Part shown: positions 7,193 through 15,577 of the stretch, in pieces | Layout: each line of letters begins with the position of its first letter | Numbering within the stretch: the stretch's first letter is position 1 | DNA from: Oscillibacter sp. | GTDB taxonomy: Bacteria > Bacillota > Clostridia > Oscillospirales > Oscillospiraceae | DNA: 35,488 bases | Direction: 5' to 3' | Assembly (NCBI GenBank): GCA_017446225.1 | Contig: JAFSRH010000020.1 | Coordinates: 1 to 35,488 of the forward strand | Notes under the pieces: model-generated | Databases searched by the model: none | The model's input: the letters and a program-made list of their open reading frames with translations, nothing else | What the model was told of the DNA's origin: nothing | Made by a program: the position numbers and the translations under genes

Positions 7193-8029
7193 ATGGAAAT
7201 GATAAGGTCAGCGGAAATCCGAAACGCTTTTTTCTGTCTGTTATGGCTGGCGCTCATCATTTACGCGCTCCGTAAAATCAAAATACGCCGTCCGCGCGCG
7301 TGGCGCTCCCCGGAAGAGCCTTTAGAGGAAGAGCCGCGTTCCCGCGCCGAACAACTGGGAAAACGCGGAGAGGACGTAATCGCCGATATTCTTTATGATA
7401 CGGTCACGGGAACGTTCGCGCTGTTCCGGAATGTGTACGTTCCGAAAGGGGACGGCACAGCGGAAATCGACCTTGTGATGGTCCATGAGAAGGGCATTTT
7501 TGTTTTTGAGAGCAAGAATTATAACGGCGTAATTTCCGGATCCATGGACGCCCTGAACTGGGTACATATTCACCCGAACCGGAAAAGATATCCGTTCTAT
7601 AATCCGATCCGGCAGAACCGGAACCATATTCGGGCGTTGTCAAGATATTTGAAAATACCGGAAAAGAATTTCGTTTCCTGCGTTGTGTTTGCCAAGCGGT
7701 GCAAATTGGAACGGGTTCCGGAAAATACGCGTTCCGTTGTGATTACACAGACCCCACGGTTGGGAGAGACGTTACAAGACACGCTTTCCGCGTTTCCGCC
7801 GCTGTACGGCGCGAGGGAAATACGGAGCATTTCAAACCGCCTCTTACCCCTGACCAATGTCGACCCGTCCATCAAAGAAAAACACATTCAGGATATCCGC
7901 AACGTACAGGAATCGAAAATCTGTCCGTGGTGCGGCAGTCCGCTGGTGTTACGGGAAGGGCGTTACGGTTCCTTCTTCTGGGACTGCGGCTCTTATCCAA
8001 GATGCAAATTTACAAGAAGGATACTATGA
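7193..8029 (+). CDS. Membrane-anchored NERD-domain protein with topoisomerase-type zinc ribbon
   Basis: 278 residues. One N-terminal membrane segment (about 12-26) followed by a basic stretch, so the rest should be cytoplasmic. Residues 52-170 are a NERD domain, a PD-(D/E)xK nuclease-like fold: GKRGE (56-60), EID (91-93, Asp93) and ESKNY (106-110, Lys108) give the full set of likely catalytic residues. The C-terminus is a zinc ribbon like those of type IA topoisomerases, with Cys244, Cys247, Cys265 and Cys271. This domain pair is known in bacterial proteins of unclear role, sometimes in defence or plasmid contexts. GAGG sits 7 nt before the ATG. It precedes the nucleosidase gene by only 9 nt, so it belongs to one transcript with mtnN and luxS. 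DNA or RNA binding is likely; the true substrate is unknown. Confidence 0.88.
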   Translation: MEMIRSAEIRNAFFCLLWLALIIYALRKIKIRRPRAWRSPEEPLEEEPRSRAEQLGKRGEDVIADILYDTVTGTFALFRNVYVPKGDGTAEIDLVMVHEKGIFVFESKNYNGVISGSMDALNWVHIHPNRKRYPFYNPIRQNRNHIRALSRYLKIPEKNFVSCVVFAKRCKLERVPENTRSVVITQTPRLGETLQDTLSAFPPLYGAREIRSISNRLLPLTNVDPSIKEKHIQDIRNVQESKICPWCGSPLVLREGRYGSFFWDCGSYPRCKFTRRIL

Positions 8030-8038
8030 GGTGACAAT

Positions 8039-8725
8039 ATGAAAATCGGCTTACAATTCGCCATGCCCGCCGAGTTCCACGCGCTCCCCGGCGCGAAAGA
8101 CATGGAACCGTTTCAGATCATATCCGGCGTCCCGTTCTACAACGTGGCCCCGGATCTCATCGCCTGCGCCGGGGGGATCGGCAAAGTCAACGCCGCCATG
8201 GCCTGTGAAATTCTGTGCCTGTCCTTCGGCGTGGAGATGGTCGTCAACGCGGGCGTGGCGGGGTGCATGACGGACCTTCCCACGGGTACGCTCGTGGTCC
8301 CGTCCGACTACGTACAGCACGACATGGACACCAGCGCAATCGGGGACGCGCCCGGATTCGTGTCCACGGTGAACCGGCTGGAGTTCCCGACATGGAGGCC
8401 GGAACGCTGTCTGGAACTCCTGCGCGCCGCGGGCGTGGACGCCTCCACGGGCCGCGCCGCCACCGGCGACTGGTTCGCCACCGGCACCGGCCGCGCGACA
8501 TGGATTCGGGACACGTTTCACCCGCTCCTGATGGACATGGAAGGGTGCGCGATTGCGCAAGTCTGTTGCCGGAACGGTACGCCGTTTGTGGCGTTGAAAT
8601 CGGTGTCGGACCACCTGTTCCGGGCGGGGCAAGTGGAAGAGTATTTCGACTTCGGACAGGCGATCAAAAATCTGGGGGAAGTTCTGCTTCCCTTGGCGCT
8701 GTCCCTGCAAAACGAACGCCTGTGA
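8039..8725 (+). CDS. mtnN: 5'-methylthioadenosine/S-adenosylhomocysteine nucleosidase
   Basis: 228 residues, usual length. It cleaves MTA and SAH to adenine and the thioribose, detoxifying the by-products of methylation and polyamine synthesis and supplying S-ribosylhomocysteine to LuxS. Seen: the N-terminal MPAEFHAL with acid Glu12, GGIGKVNAA (45-53), NAGVAG (70-75), QHDMDTSAIG (93-102), the ribose-binding MEGCA (Glu168) and the catalytic Asp191 in KSVSD. GAGGTGA lies upstream of the ATG. The luxS start follows 17 nt after the stop, so the two steps of the pathway are co-transcribed. Confidence 0.94.
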   Translation: MKIGLQFAMPAEFHALPGAKDMEPFQIISGVPFYNVAPDLIACAGGIGKVNAAMACEILCLSFGVEMVVNAGVAGCMTDLPTGTLVVPSDYVQHDMDTSAIGDAPGFVSTVNRLEFPTWRPERCLELLRAAGVDASTGRAATGDWFATGTGRATWIRDTFHPLLMDMEGCAIAQVCCRNGTPFVALKSVSDHLFRAGQVEEYFDFGQAIKNLGEVLLPLALSLQNERL

Positions 8726-8742
8726 CGGGAGGGGCTTTTACA

Positions 8743-9204
8743 ATGGAACGTATCGCGAGTTTTGAAGTGGACCACACGAAACTGTTGCCGGGACTGTACC
8801 TGTCGCGGCGGGACGGCGACATTGTCACCTTTGACTTACGCCTGAAGCGTCCGAACGTTGGCGACTTGCTCTCCAACGCCGAATTACACTCCGTGGAACA
8901 CCTCATTGCCACGCTCCTGCGCAATTCCAAGGAGAAGGACGCGGTCATTTATTTCGGGCCGATGGGCTGTCAGACGGGATTCTATTTCCTGTTCGACAAC
9001 CGCCGCCTGTCGCTGGAAGGCGCGGTAACGCTGTTAAAGGAAGTCTTTTCGGAGGCGTCCGGATTCACGGGGGAAATGCCCGGGAAGAGCGCGAAGGAGT
9101 GCGGAAACTATGCCAATCTGGACCTTGAGACCGGAAAGAACGTGTGCCGGTTTTACCGGGACGTCATCCGCGACTGGACCTCCGCGCAGCTTTCGTATGA
9201 CTGA
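8743..9204 (+). CDS. luxS: S-ribosylhomocysteine lyase (AI-2 synthase)
   Basis: 153 residues, standard for LuxS. It splits S-ribosylhomocysteine into homocysteine and DPD, the precursor of the AI-2 signal. The metal site HSVEH (His49, Glu52, His53) and the third ligand Cys120 (KECGNY) are present, as is the catalytic Cys76 in GPMGCQTGFY. The frame is open further upstream, but the ATG at 8743 has GGGAGGGG about 9 nt before it and gives the correct LuxS N-terminus (MERIASFEVDHTKL). It is last in the NERD-mtnN-luxS transcript. I saw no convincing terminator between its stop and the convergent RCC1 gene end at 9276. Confidence 0.96.
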   Translation: MERIASFEVDHTKLLPGLYLSRRDGDIVTFDLRLKRPNVGDLLSNAELHSVEHLIATLLRNSKEKDAVIYFGPMGCQTGFYFLFDNRRLSLEGAVTLLKEVFSEASGFTGEMPGKSAKECGNYANLDLETGKNVCRFYRDVIRDWTSAQLSYD

Positions 9205-9275
9205 ACGTACACGGACAGAGAGATGGAATGTCGCGTAATGTTGTCAAGGAGAAAAAAGGACGTAATTTGAATTTT

Positions 9276-12101
9276 TTATCCGGACATATTCACGGTGTTC
9301 TTTCCGCAAAGCGGTTTCATATCCGTAGAGAGCAGAAATGCCGCGATAGAATTCGCGTTCGCCGTCTCCATGCGAACGGAAAAGGGTCCGGAAAAAGCGT
9401 TTTCAATATGGACGCTCTCCGATGCAATGCTCAGCATTTTTCCGTTTTTATTGTAGGCCGCAACGAACAGCACACCCTCTTCCGCCATGCTTCCGTTCAG
9501 CGAAACGGAAACGGTATCATCTTGGACAGAAACGCTTTCTATGGAAACGGAAGAAGCGGAACCGTCTTGATCGGCGGACACATGATGGGAGCCGTTGCCA
9601 ATAGAGAACGAACGATTCTTTCCGTCTTTGGTCACGGTGACGACCGCCGAATGAAAACCGCTAATTTCAGCGTTTTCCTCTCCCGTTTCTGCGGAAAGAG
9701 CCGCAATGCCGTTCGCCGTGCCGCTGGCTGAAATCACGGTCTCTCCGTTATTGACGGTATATGAAATGGAAACCGCCTTATCGTTATCCGGCGCAACCTG
9801 TACCGTATAGCGTTTTGCGTCCATGCCAACCGTTACGGAGGAATGGGAACCGGACGTAACCGCAATATCGGCGGTATCATTGACAATCACCGTTTCAACG
9901 GCTTTTTCCGCATCGTTCACAACCGAAAGCAGAGACTCGTCTTCCAAATAAAACACGACTGGATCCGATTTCCGTAAGTCATCGGAACCCAGAAGAACGC
10001 CGGCTGTTTCCATTGGAATCAGTCCGGTTTCTTCGTCCCCGGTTACACGTCCCTGCTTTACCGATACGGTATGCCCGGATTTCGTGCTGACAGAGAAATT
10101 GTCGGCGCTGGAATACAGCATAGGAGCGGTCGAGACTGTTTTCGTAATGTTCATCAACGCCGCCTGTTCGGAAAGGTTGTCCAGATAGGACATACTTCCG
10201 GTTTCCGAACTGAAAACAACACGGGGACTGTCTTTATCCTCCGGCTGAATTTCATAGTACCAGTTGTCCAGAACGCCGTGATGATAACCGAACAAAATAT
10301 ATCTGCCGTCATCGTTCTGATAACTGCAATCATAGACATATACCTTTAAGGTAACGTCCGTCTTTTCCGTCTTGTAAGGGATTAAAACATGACCTTCCAT
10401 TTTAGACGGTTTTCCGCCGCCCGGAAACCAATCCCGTATGATAATGGCAATGGGATTCTCCCCGGTATCGTGAAACTGATTGGTCTTGTCGACAATAGTT
10501 TGATAGTTCCGCGCTTTCAACTCCTTTTTGTGCGCTTTGGTCTCTTTTGCCGCGTCCGCGGAAAATTGATACGCCCATATGCCCTGCATATACTCGGCAA
10601 TCGTCCATCCGAATGACTTTGAAGGATTATTCAAAAATCCCGCCGTCAGCATGGACGCGTTTTGAGCGTTTTCGCTCCATGCGTCAGCGGACGGATAACC
10701 GGAATAGACCAGCGCGGAAGTTACGGCCATTCCCTGACACAAACCGTGTTCCGCTCCTCCGCTGTGAAGGAGGTAATTTTTTTGATTCTGCCATTTCGAC
10801 TTGTCATAAATCGCATACCAGACTTTTTCCGAAATGGTCTTAGAATTAGCGCAAGCCGTTGCGTGCTGGAATCCCCATCCGTCCGTGGAGGGAAGATAGG
10901 GGAATAATACTTTTACCGGGGTGTCAGAATTCTCAGTTTTGCCATTTCCCAGTTGACCGGAATATCCATACCCCCATGTCCAGATTGACCCGTCCGACGT
11001 GACGGCTACTGTGTGATACAAACCCGCGCTAACCGCTACCACATTTTCCAGATCTGGTACCCGGCAAGGAGTATCTGTAGAGTTAAAATTGGTTATATCA
11101 TACCCATGCTTCCAATCATAGATGATCTTTACTCCTAATTGTCCATAATCATTCCGGCCCCATGTCCAGAGCGAGCCGTCAGACTGAATAGCGGCTGCAT
11201 GACACTCCCCGGCGCTGACAGCGGTTACATTCTCCATAATCTTGGTTATGGAATCGGAATAAAAAGGCGTATAATGCTGATACTTAGTACACACATCTTT
11301 ATTATAGCCTAATCTTCCAAACTCATTCACTCCCCAAGTCCATAAGGAAGCGTCAGAGCGAATAGCGGCAGTATACGCACCTCCCGCGCTAACTTCGATA
11401 GAGTTATCATAAATTTCTAATGGCGTATCTATATCAGGCTTGGCATGACGACAGAGAGTTATATAATTGCCCCAGTCCCATAACACAGCGTCTGATGTAA
11501 TGGCGGTTGTGTGAGAACTTCCGGCGCTGACAGCAACGACATCGTCAAGTACCTTCAATGGTATATTGGAATTCTCTCCAATTTTGCCGCTCCCCAGTTG
11601 TCCGTTCTTGTTGTAGCCCCAAATCCAGAGCGAGCCGTCCGACTTAATAGCCGCCGTATGCCATGCTCCGGCGCTGACAGCAACGACATCGTCCATGATT
11701 TTCAGAGGAACCAGAAAATACGCGTTTTCTCCCTCATCGCCGTTGCCCAACTGTCCATACCGGTTGTCCCCCCAAACGTAGAGTTCCCCGCTTGATGTGA
11801 GGGCTGCCGTATGCAGATAGCCCGCGCTGACAGAAGTCACGTTATCCATGACTTTTACCGGAACGGAGGAATTTTCTTTCGTGCCGTTGCCCAACTGTCC
11901 GTACGCATTGCCTCCCCACGTATAAAGCGAGCCGTCCGGCATGACCGCCGCGGTATGACCGCTGCCCGCTGAAACGATATTGGCGCGCCCGATTTTCCCC
12001 GTGTCGTAGGCTTCCGCTTTGGGACCTGACAGCGCGGGAAACAGGCAACACAGGAAAATGAACGTCAACATTACACGCAAAATCCGCTTTTTAGTACCCA
12101 A
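9276..12101 (-). CDS. Secreted RCC1-propeller protein with papain-like peptidase-like domain
   Basis: About 941 residues from a TTG start at 12101 (GGAAAGGA lies about 10 nt upstream; the frame is open to a GTG at 12140 that has no ribosome site). A signal peptide (KKRILRV, hydrophobic core, AEA) is cut near residue 31. Residues 41-400 hold seven RCC1 repeats (VSAG.HTAAI..DGSLWTWG.N..GQLG pattern), enough for one seven-blade propeller; repeat 4 is degenerate, repeats 5 and 6 carry inserts. Residues 417-607 have a Cys-His-Asp order: HGLCQGMAV (Cys455), MEGHVLIPY (His571), VYVYDCSY (Asp591), like papain-fold peptidases seen in clostridial surface proteins. From 617 on, beta-rich Ig-like sequence with no LPXTG or other anchor. 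Codon use is more AT-rich than in neighbouring genes. Role unknown; adhesion or peptide cleavage at the surface is a guess. Confidence 0.85.
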   Translation of the reverse strand: MGTKKRILRVMLTFIFLCCLFPALSGPKAEAYDTGKIGRANIVSAGSGHTAAVMPDGSLYTWGGNAYGQLGNGTKENSSVPVKVMDNVTSVSAGYLHTAALTSSGELYVWGDNRYGQLGNGDEGENAYFLVPLKIMDDVVAVSAGAWHTAAIKSDGSLWIWGYNKNGQLGSGKIGENSNIPLKVLDDVVAVSAGSSHTTAITSDAVLWDWGNYITLCRHAKPDIDTPLEIYDNSIEVSAGGAYTAAIRSDASLWTWGVNEFGRLGYNKDVCTKYQHYTPFYSDSITKIMENVTAVSAGECHAAAIQSDGSLWTWGRNDYGQLGVKIIYDWKHGYDITNFNSTDTPCRVPDLENVVAVSAGLYHTVAVTSDGSIWTWGYGYSGQLGNGKTENSDTPVKVLFPYLPSTDGWGFQHATACANSKTISEKVWYAIYDKSKWQNQKNYLLHSGGAEHGLCQGMAVTSALVYSGYPSADAWSENAQNASMLTAGFLNNPSKSFGWTIAEYMQGIWAYQFSADAAKETKAHKKELKARNYQTIVDKTNQFHDTGENPIAIIIRDWFPGGGKPSKMEGHVLIPYKTEKTDVTLKVYVYDCSYQNDDGRYILFGYHHGVLDNWYYEIQPEDKDSPRVVFSSETGSMSYLDNLSEQAALMNITKTVSTAPMLYSSADNFSVSTKSGHTVSVKQGRVTGDEETGLIPMETAGVLLGSDDLRKSDPVVFYLEDESLLSVVNDAEKAVETVIVNDTADIAVTSGSHSSVTVGMDAKRYTVQVAPDNDKAVSISYTVNNGETVISASGTANGIAALSAETGEENAEISGFHSAVVTVTKDGKNRSFSIGNGSHHVSADQDGSASSVSIESVSVQDDTVSVSLNGSMAEEGVLFVAAYNKNGKMLSIASESVHIENAFSGPFSVRMETANANSIAAFLLSTDMKPLCGKNTVNMSG

Positions 12102-12287
12102 TGACAGCACATCCTTTCCAACACAGCGGCACAACGTCACGTGACTTTGTGCAAACGGCGATTTTCATACCGCCTTCTTCAAAGATAGCGCAGGATGAGA
12201 TACGTTTCAGTACGCGATTGTGAAAATTTGCGCTTACGGGATCTGTTTCCGTTTTGGCGTCTAAAGACGCGGGAAAGCCAAAGGAAC

Positions 12288-13379
12288 TTATCGGGCCGCG
12301 GTCTTTTCGTACTTTTCCAGAAACGTGACCAACGCCTCCACGCCCTCTTTCGGCATGGCGTTAAAGATGGACGCCCGCAGGCCGCCGACGCTCTTGTGTC
12401 CTTTCAGATTTTCAAATCCGGCCGCCTTGGCAGCCGCGACAACTTCCGCGTCCTGTTCGGGCGTGGGCGTGACAAACGTTACATTCATCAAAGAGCGGTC
12501 CGCCCTGTCCGCGGTCCCGCGGAAGAACCGGCTCCGGTCGAGAAAGTCGTACAAAATCGCGGCTTTTTCCCGGTTACGGCGTCCCATTTCTTCCAGTCCG
12601 CCGAGGTCGAGCAGGTACCGGAACACTTTCCCGCAACAGTAGAGCGACCAGCAGTTCGGCGTATTGTACATGGAATCGTTGTCGGCGTGGATACGGTAAC
12701 GCAAATAAAGCGGTACTTTCGGGTCCAAGTCGTCCCGGATGAGGTCGTCACGTACGATCACAATGGTCATACCGGCGGGGCCAACGTTCTTCTGTACGCC
12801 CGCGAAAATCAGGCCGTACCTTGTCACGTCGCACGGACCCGAAAGGAACATGGACGACTGGTCCGAAACGAGCGGGATTCCGCGCGTATCCGGAAGGCGG
12901 TAAAACGTGGTGCCGTGGATGGTCTCGTTTTCGCAGACGTAGACGTAATCGGCGTTGGCGGGGAACGTCAGCGCGGAGCAGTCCGGGACATAGGAGAAAT
13001 TCCGGTCGGCGGAGGACGCCGAAATAATGACGTTGCCGTAGCGTTTCGCCTCGGGAATGGCCTTGTGAGACCATGCGCCGCTCTCAATATAACAGGCCGT
13101 CCCGTTGCGCAACAGATTCAAGGGAACCATGGAAAACTGTAACGTCCCGCCGCCCTGTACGAACAGGACCCGGTAGTTGTCGGGAACGCGCAGAAGCTGG
13201 CGCAAATCGGCTTCGGCGTCATCCCGGATTTTCTGGAACACGGCGGAACGGTGGCTCATTTCCATGACGCTCATACCGCTTCCGTGGTAGTTCATCACCT
13301 CCGCTGCGATTTCCTCCAAGACAGGTTCCGGCATGATGGCCGGTCCCGCCGAAAAATTGTAGACACGTCCGTATTTCAT
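12288..13379 (-). CDS. serC: Phosphoserine aminotransferase
   Basis: 363 residues, normal length. A PLP enzyme of serine synthesis (and, in some organisms, of pyridoxine synthesis): 3-phosphohydroxypyruvate plus glutamate to phosphoserine. Seen: the N-terminal YNFSAGPA, HRS at 43-45, the phosphate-contacting FVQGGGTLQF (73-82), SDQSSMF near 172 and the PLP lysine Lys197 in AGVQKNVGPAG. It lies 18 nt after rnj, and its AAGGAGAGG site overlaps the rnj stop, so the two are co-transcribed. serA is not adjacent. The gap down to the RCC1 start (12102-12287) holds an imperfect hairpin (12252-12282) without T-run and no clear promoter. Confidence 0.96.
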   Translation of the reverse strand: MKYGRVYNFSAGPAIMPEPVLEEIAAEVMNYHGSGMSVMEMSHRSAVFQKIRDDAEADLRQLLRVPDNYRVLFVQGGGTLQFSMVPLNLLRNGTACYIESGAWSHKAIPEAKRYGNVIISASSADRNFSYVPDCSALTFPANADYVYVCENETIHGTTFYRLPDTRGIPLVSDQSSMFLSGPCDVTRYGLIFAGVQKNVGPAGMTIVIVRDDLIRDDLDPKVPLYLRYRIHADNDSMYNTPNCWSLYCCGKVFRYLLDLGGLEEMGRRNREKAAILYDFLDRSRFFRGTADRADRSLMNVTFVTPTPEQDAEVVAAAKAAGFENLKGHKSVGGLRASIFNAMPKEGVEALVTFLEKYEKTAAR

Positions 13380-13397
13380 GACGACAACCTCTCCTTT

Positions 13398-15056
13398 TCA
13401 CAGACGGGTGACAACGGGAATCACCATCGGACTGCGGCGGGTATTCTTGTAAAGATAGCCGCTCACCGCCGCCTTGACCGCGCCCCGGAGTTCGCCATCG
13501 TCACGGGGCCGGCGCGGGCTGACGGATTCCGCCGCTTCCGTGGCAACGGACTGTAACTCGTGCATCATGTCCCCGGACTCTTTCACGTAAATAAAGCCGC
13601 GCGTGATGATTTCCGGCGCGGCGAGCAGTCCGCCGTCACGGGAAGAGATGGGAAGGACAATCACGACCATTCCGTCTTCCGCAAGGCGTCTGCGGTCCCG
13701 CATGACCACGGCGCCCACGTCCCCCACGCCGGAGCCGTCCACGTAGATTTCCCCGGCGGGCACCGGCGCGCCGAACTTAATCGTCCGGGGCGTAATCTCA
13801 ATGACGGACCCGTTTTCGGCAATCGCAATGCGGTTGCGGTCCATGCCCATCTGCTGGGCCAACTGGCAGTGGATTTGTAACATCCTCTGTTCCCCGTGGA
13901 GGGGCACAAAGAACTGCGGTTTTGTCAGCGCGTGGATAATCTTCAACTCTTCCTGACAGGCGTGCCCGGATACGTGGAGCATATCGGCCTTGTTGTAAAC
14001 GACCTTCACGCCCTTCTTGAACAGCTCATTGATCACCCGGCTGACCGTTACCTCGTTGCCGGGAATCGCGGAGGCGGAAATAATGACTTTGTCGCCGGGG
14101 CCGAGTTCCACCTGTTTGTGAATGGAAAAGGCCATACGGTACAGCGCGCTCATCTCCTCGCCCTGTGAGCCGGTCGTGACAATCACCTGTTTGTCCTTTG
14201 GAAACGCTTTCAGGCGGTTGATGTCCGTCAGGGTGTTGCGCGGGACCTTCATATAGCCCAGCTCCATGGAGACGCGCATAATATTTTCCATAGAACGTCC
14301 GGTGACGGCGACTTTCCGCCCGCACGCGGCGGCGGCGTCCAGTACCTGTTGAATCCGGTGCACGTTGGAGGCGAACGTTGTCACCAGAACGCGCTCCGAA
14401 CAGCCCTGAAACTGCCGGAAGAACGTTTCCCCAACGGCGCGCTCGCTCATGGTGTAGCCGGGGCGTTCCACGTTTGTGGAGTCCGCGCACAGACACAGCA
14501 CCCCTTCCCGGCCCAGTTCGCCGAAACGGGCAAGGTTGATGACTTCCCCGTCAATGGGGGTGGCGTCAATTTTAAAGTCCCCGGTGTGGATCACGGTTCC
14601 CATTTTGGTATGAATGGCAAAGGCCACGGAATCGGCGATGGAGTGGTTGACGTGGATAAACTCCACGGCGAACTTCCCCGCCCGTACGGTCTCGCCGGCC
14701 TGTACGGTAATCAGCTTCGTGGACTGTAGAAGGTCGTGCTCCTCCAGTTTCAGTTTAATCAGGCCGGCGGTCAGGCGGGTGCAGTAAATCGGCATATTGA
14801 CCTGTTTCAACACATGGGGAATCGCGCCCACGTGGTCCTCATGGGCGTGGGTGACGAACAGTCCCCGGATGTGCGCGCGGTTCCTGACCAGCCAAGTGAT
14901 ATCCGGAATCACGCTGTCGATTCCGTACATATCGTCTTCCGGAAAGGCCATGCCGCAGTCCACGACAATGCTTTCTCCGCCGTACTCGTAAACGGTCATA
15001 TTCTTTCCGATTTCGTTCAGACCGCCGAGGGGAATAATTTTCAATTTTTCTGCCAT
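13398..15056 (-). CDS. rnj: Ribonuclease J
   Basis: 552 residues, usual length. A beta-lactamase/beta-CASP nuclease with endo- and 5'-3' exonuclease activity on RNA, central to mRNA decay and rRNA processing in Firmicutes. Seen: IPLGGLNEIGKNM (8-20), metal-binding HAHEDH (70-75), HTGDFKID, CADSTN, the beta-CASP part with TTGSQGE and SASAIPGNE, HVSGHACQEEL, and VPLHGEQRML. The ATG at 15056 is 14 nt from the AAGGAG site, longer than normal. It leads the rnj-serC pair. Only one RNase J is in the window, so J1 versus J2 cannot be decided. Confidence 0.96.
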   Translation of the reverse strand: MAEKLKIIPLGGLNEIGKNMTVYEYGGESIVVDCGMAFPEDDMYGIDSVIPDITWLVRNRAHIRGLFVTHAHEDHVGAIPHVLKQVNMPIYCTRLTAGLIKLKLEEHDLLQSTKLITVQAGETVRAGKFAVEFIHVNHSIADSVAFAIHTKMGTVIHTGDFKIDATPIDGEVINLARFGELGREGVLCLCADSTNVERPGYTMSERAVGETFFRQFQGCSERVLVTTFASNVHRIQQVLDAAAACGRKVAVTGRSMENIMRVSMELGYMKVPRNTLTDINRLKAFPKDKQVIVTTGSQGEEMSALYRMAFSIHKQVELGPGDKVIISASAIPGNEVTVSRVINELFKKGVKVVYNKADMLHVSGHACQEELKIIHALTKPQFFVPLHGEQRMLQIHCQLAQQMGMDRNRIAIAENGSVIEITPRTIKFGAPVPAGEIYVDGSGVGDVGAVVMRDRRRLAEDGMVVIVLPISSRDGGLLAAPEIITRGFIYVKESGDMMHELQSVATEAAESVSPRRPRDDGELRGAVKAAVSGYLYKNTRRSPMVIPVVTRL

Positions 15057-15359
15057 AGAATTTGCTAAAACTCCTTTTCAATTTTTATGATCTTTGACAG
15101 TGACCCGGCGGGGAAGGGCGCGGAAAACTACGGACGCTCCCTTTGTCCGCGCGGCCCCGTATCGCCGCGCGGAACATGGTTGACGCCCCGGCTTCGGTAT
15201 CAGACTGTCTATTATTTGACTGCGGGAAGCGGCGTCCCACAGTAAAATACAAATCGTTCGGCGGAACGTTCCGGAATGTCCGCCCGCCGATGTACAGCTA
15301 ACATACAGGTTATATAGAAGAGAAGCAAGGGAATGCTTCCGGATTTCCAAGAGGAATAC
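15057..15359 (-). promoter_or_regulatory. Long untranslated leader of rnj
   Basis: From the predicted promoter at 15360-15388 to the rnj ATG is about 300 nt without a credible gene. It contains an inverted repeat of CCGCGCGG (15147-15154 and 15165-15172, loop 10 nt) and other GC-rich folds. A second weak promoter (TTGCTT-17-TATGTT, minus strand, near 15305-15335) lies inside it. A 90-codon TTG frame inside the leader has no ribosome site and no protein-like composition. Confidence 0.5.
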
Positions 15360-15388
15360 AGTATACCCGTTTTACGGGGAAATTGCAA
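15360..15388 (-). promoter_or_regulatory. Promoter of rnj-serC with palindrome in the spacer
   Basis: On the minus strand: TTGCAA (15388-15383), 17-bp spacer, TATACT (15365-15360). The spacer itself holds CCCGTTTTACGGG (15366-15378 on the plus strand), a possible operator. Confidence 0.6.
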
Positions 15389-15501
15389 GAGGGAATTTTG
15401 AGTGTTTTTCTGTCGGACGGGCGCGCATTTCAGGGGCGGGGGCGATTTTCCGTCTTACGGCATCGAGCGCGCACAGCGTTGGCGTTTTGCACGATTGCCC
15501 C

Positions 15502-15530
15502 TGTACAAAACGGAAAGTTTATGGTAGAAT
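15502..15530 (+). promoter_or_regulatory. Extended -10 promoter of hpf
   Basis: TGTACA (15502-15507), 17-bp spacer, TAGAAT (15525-15530) preceded by TGG, an extended -10. Start near 15537. The weak -35 suggests the extended -10 matters. Confidence 0.6.
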
Positions 15531-15537
15531 CTGAGAA

Positions 15538-15553
15538 GAGAGGTGTGCCTCTC
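15538..15553 (+). promoter_or_regulatory. 5'-terminal stem-loop in the hpf leader
   Basis: GAGAGG-TGTG-CCTCTC gives a 6-bp stem and 4-nt loop starting within a few bases of the predicted mRNA 5' end, the same geometry as in the ackA leader. Confidence 0.55.
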
Positions 15554-15577
15554 ACAGATACGAAAGGAGCGGTTGTC

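Noticed and set aside
8215-8742. N-terminal extension of LuxS inside mtnN
   Set aside because: Out of frame with mtnN; LuxS begins at 8743 with a strong ribosome site and normal length.
12252-12282. Terminator after serC
   Set aside because: The hairpin is imperfect and no T-run follows on the minus strand, so I did not call it a terminator.
15078-15350. 90-codon frame in the rnj leader (RpoY/YkzG-like small gene before RNase J was considered)
   Set aside because: TTG start without ribosome site, no similarity to RpoY, low-quality composition.
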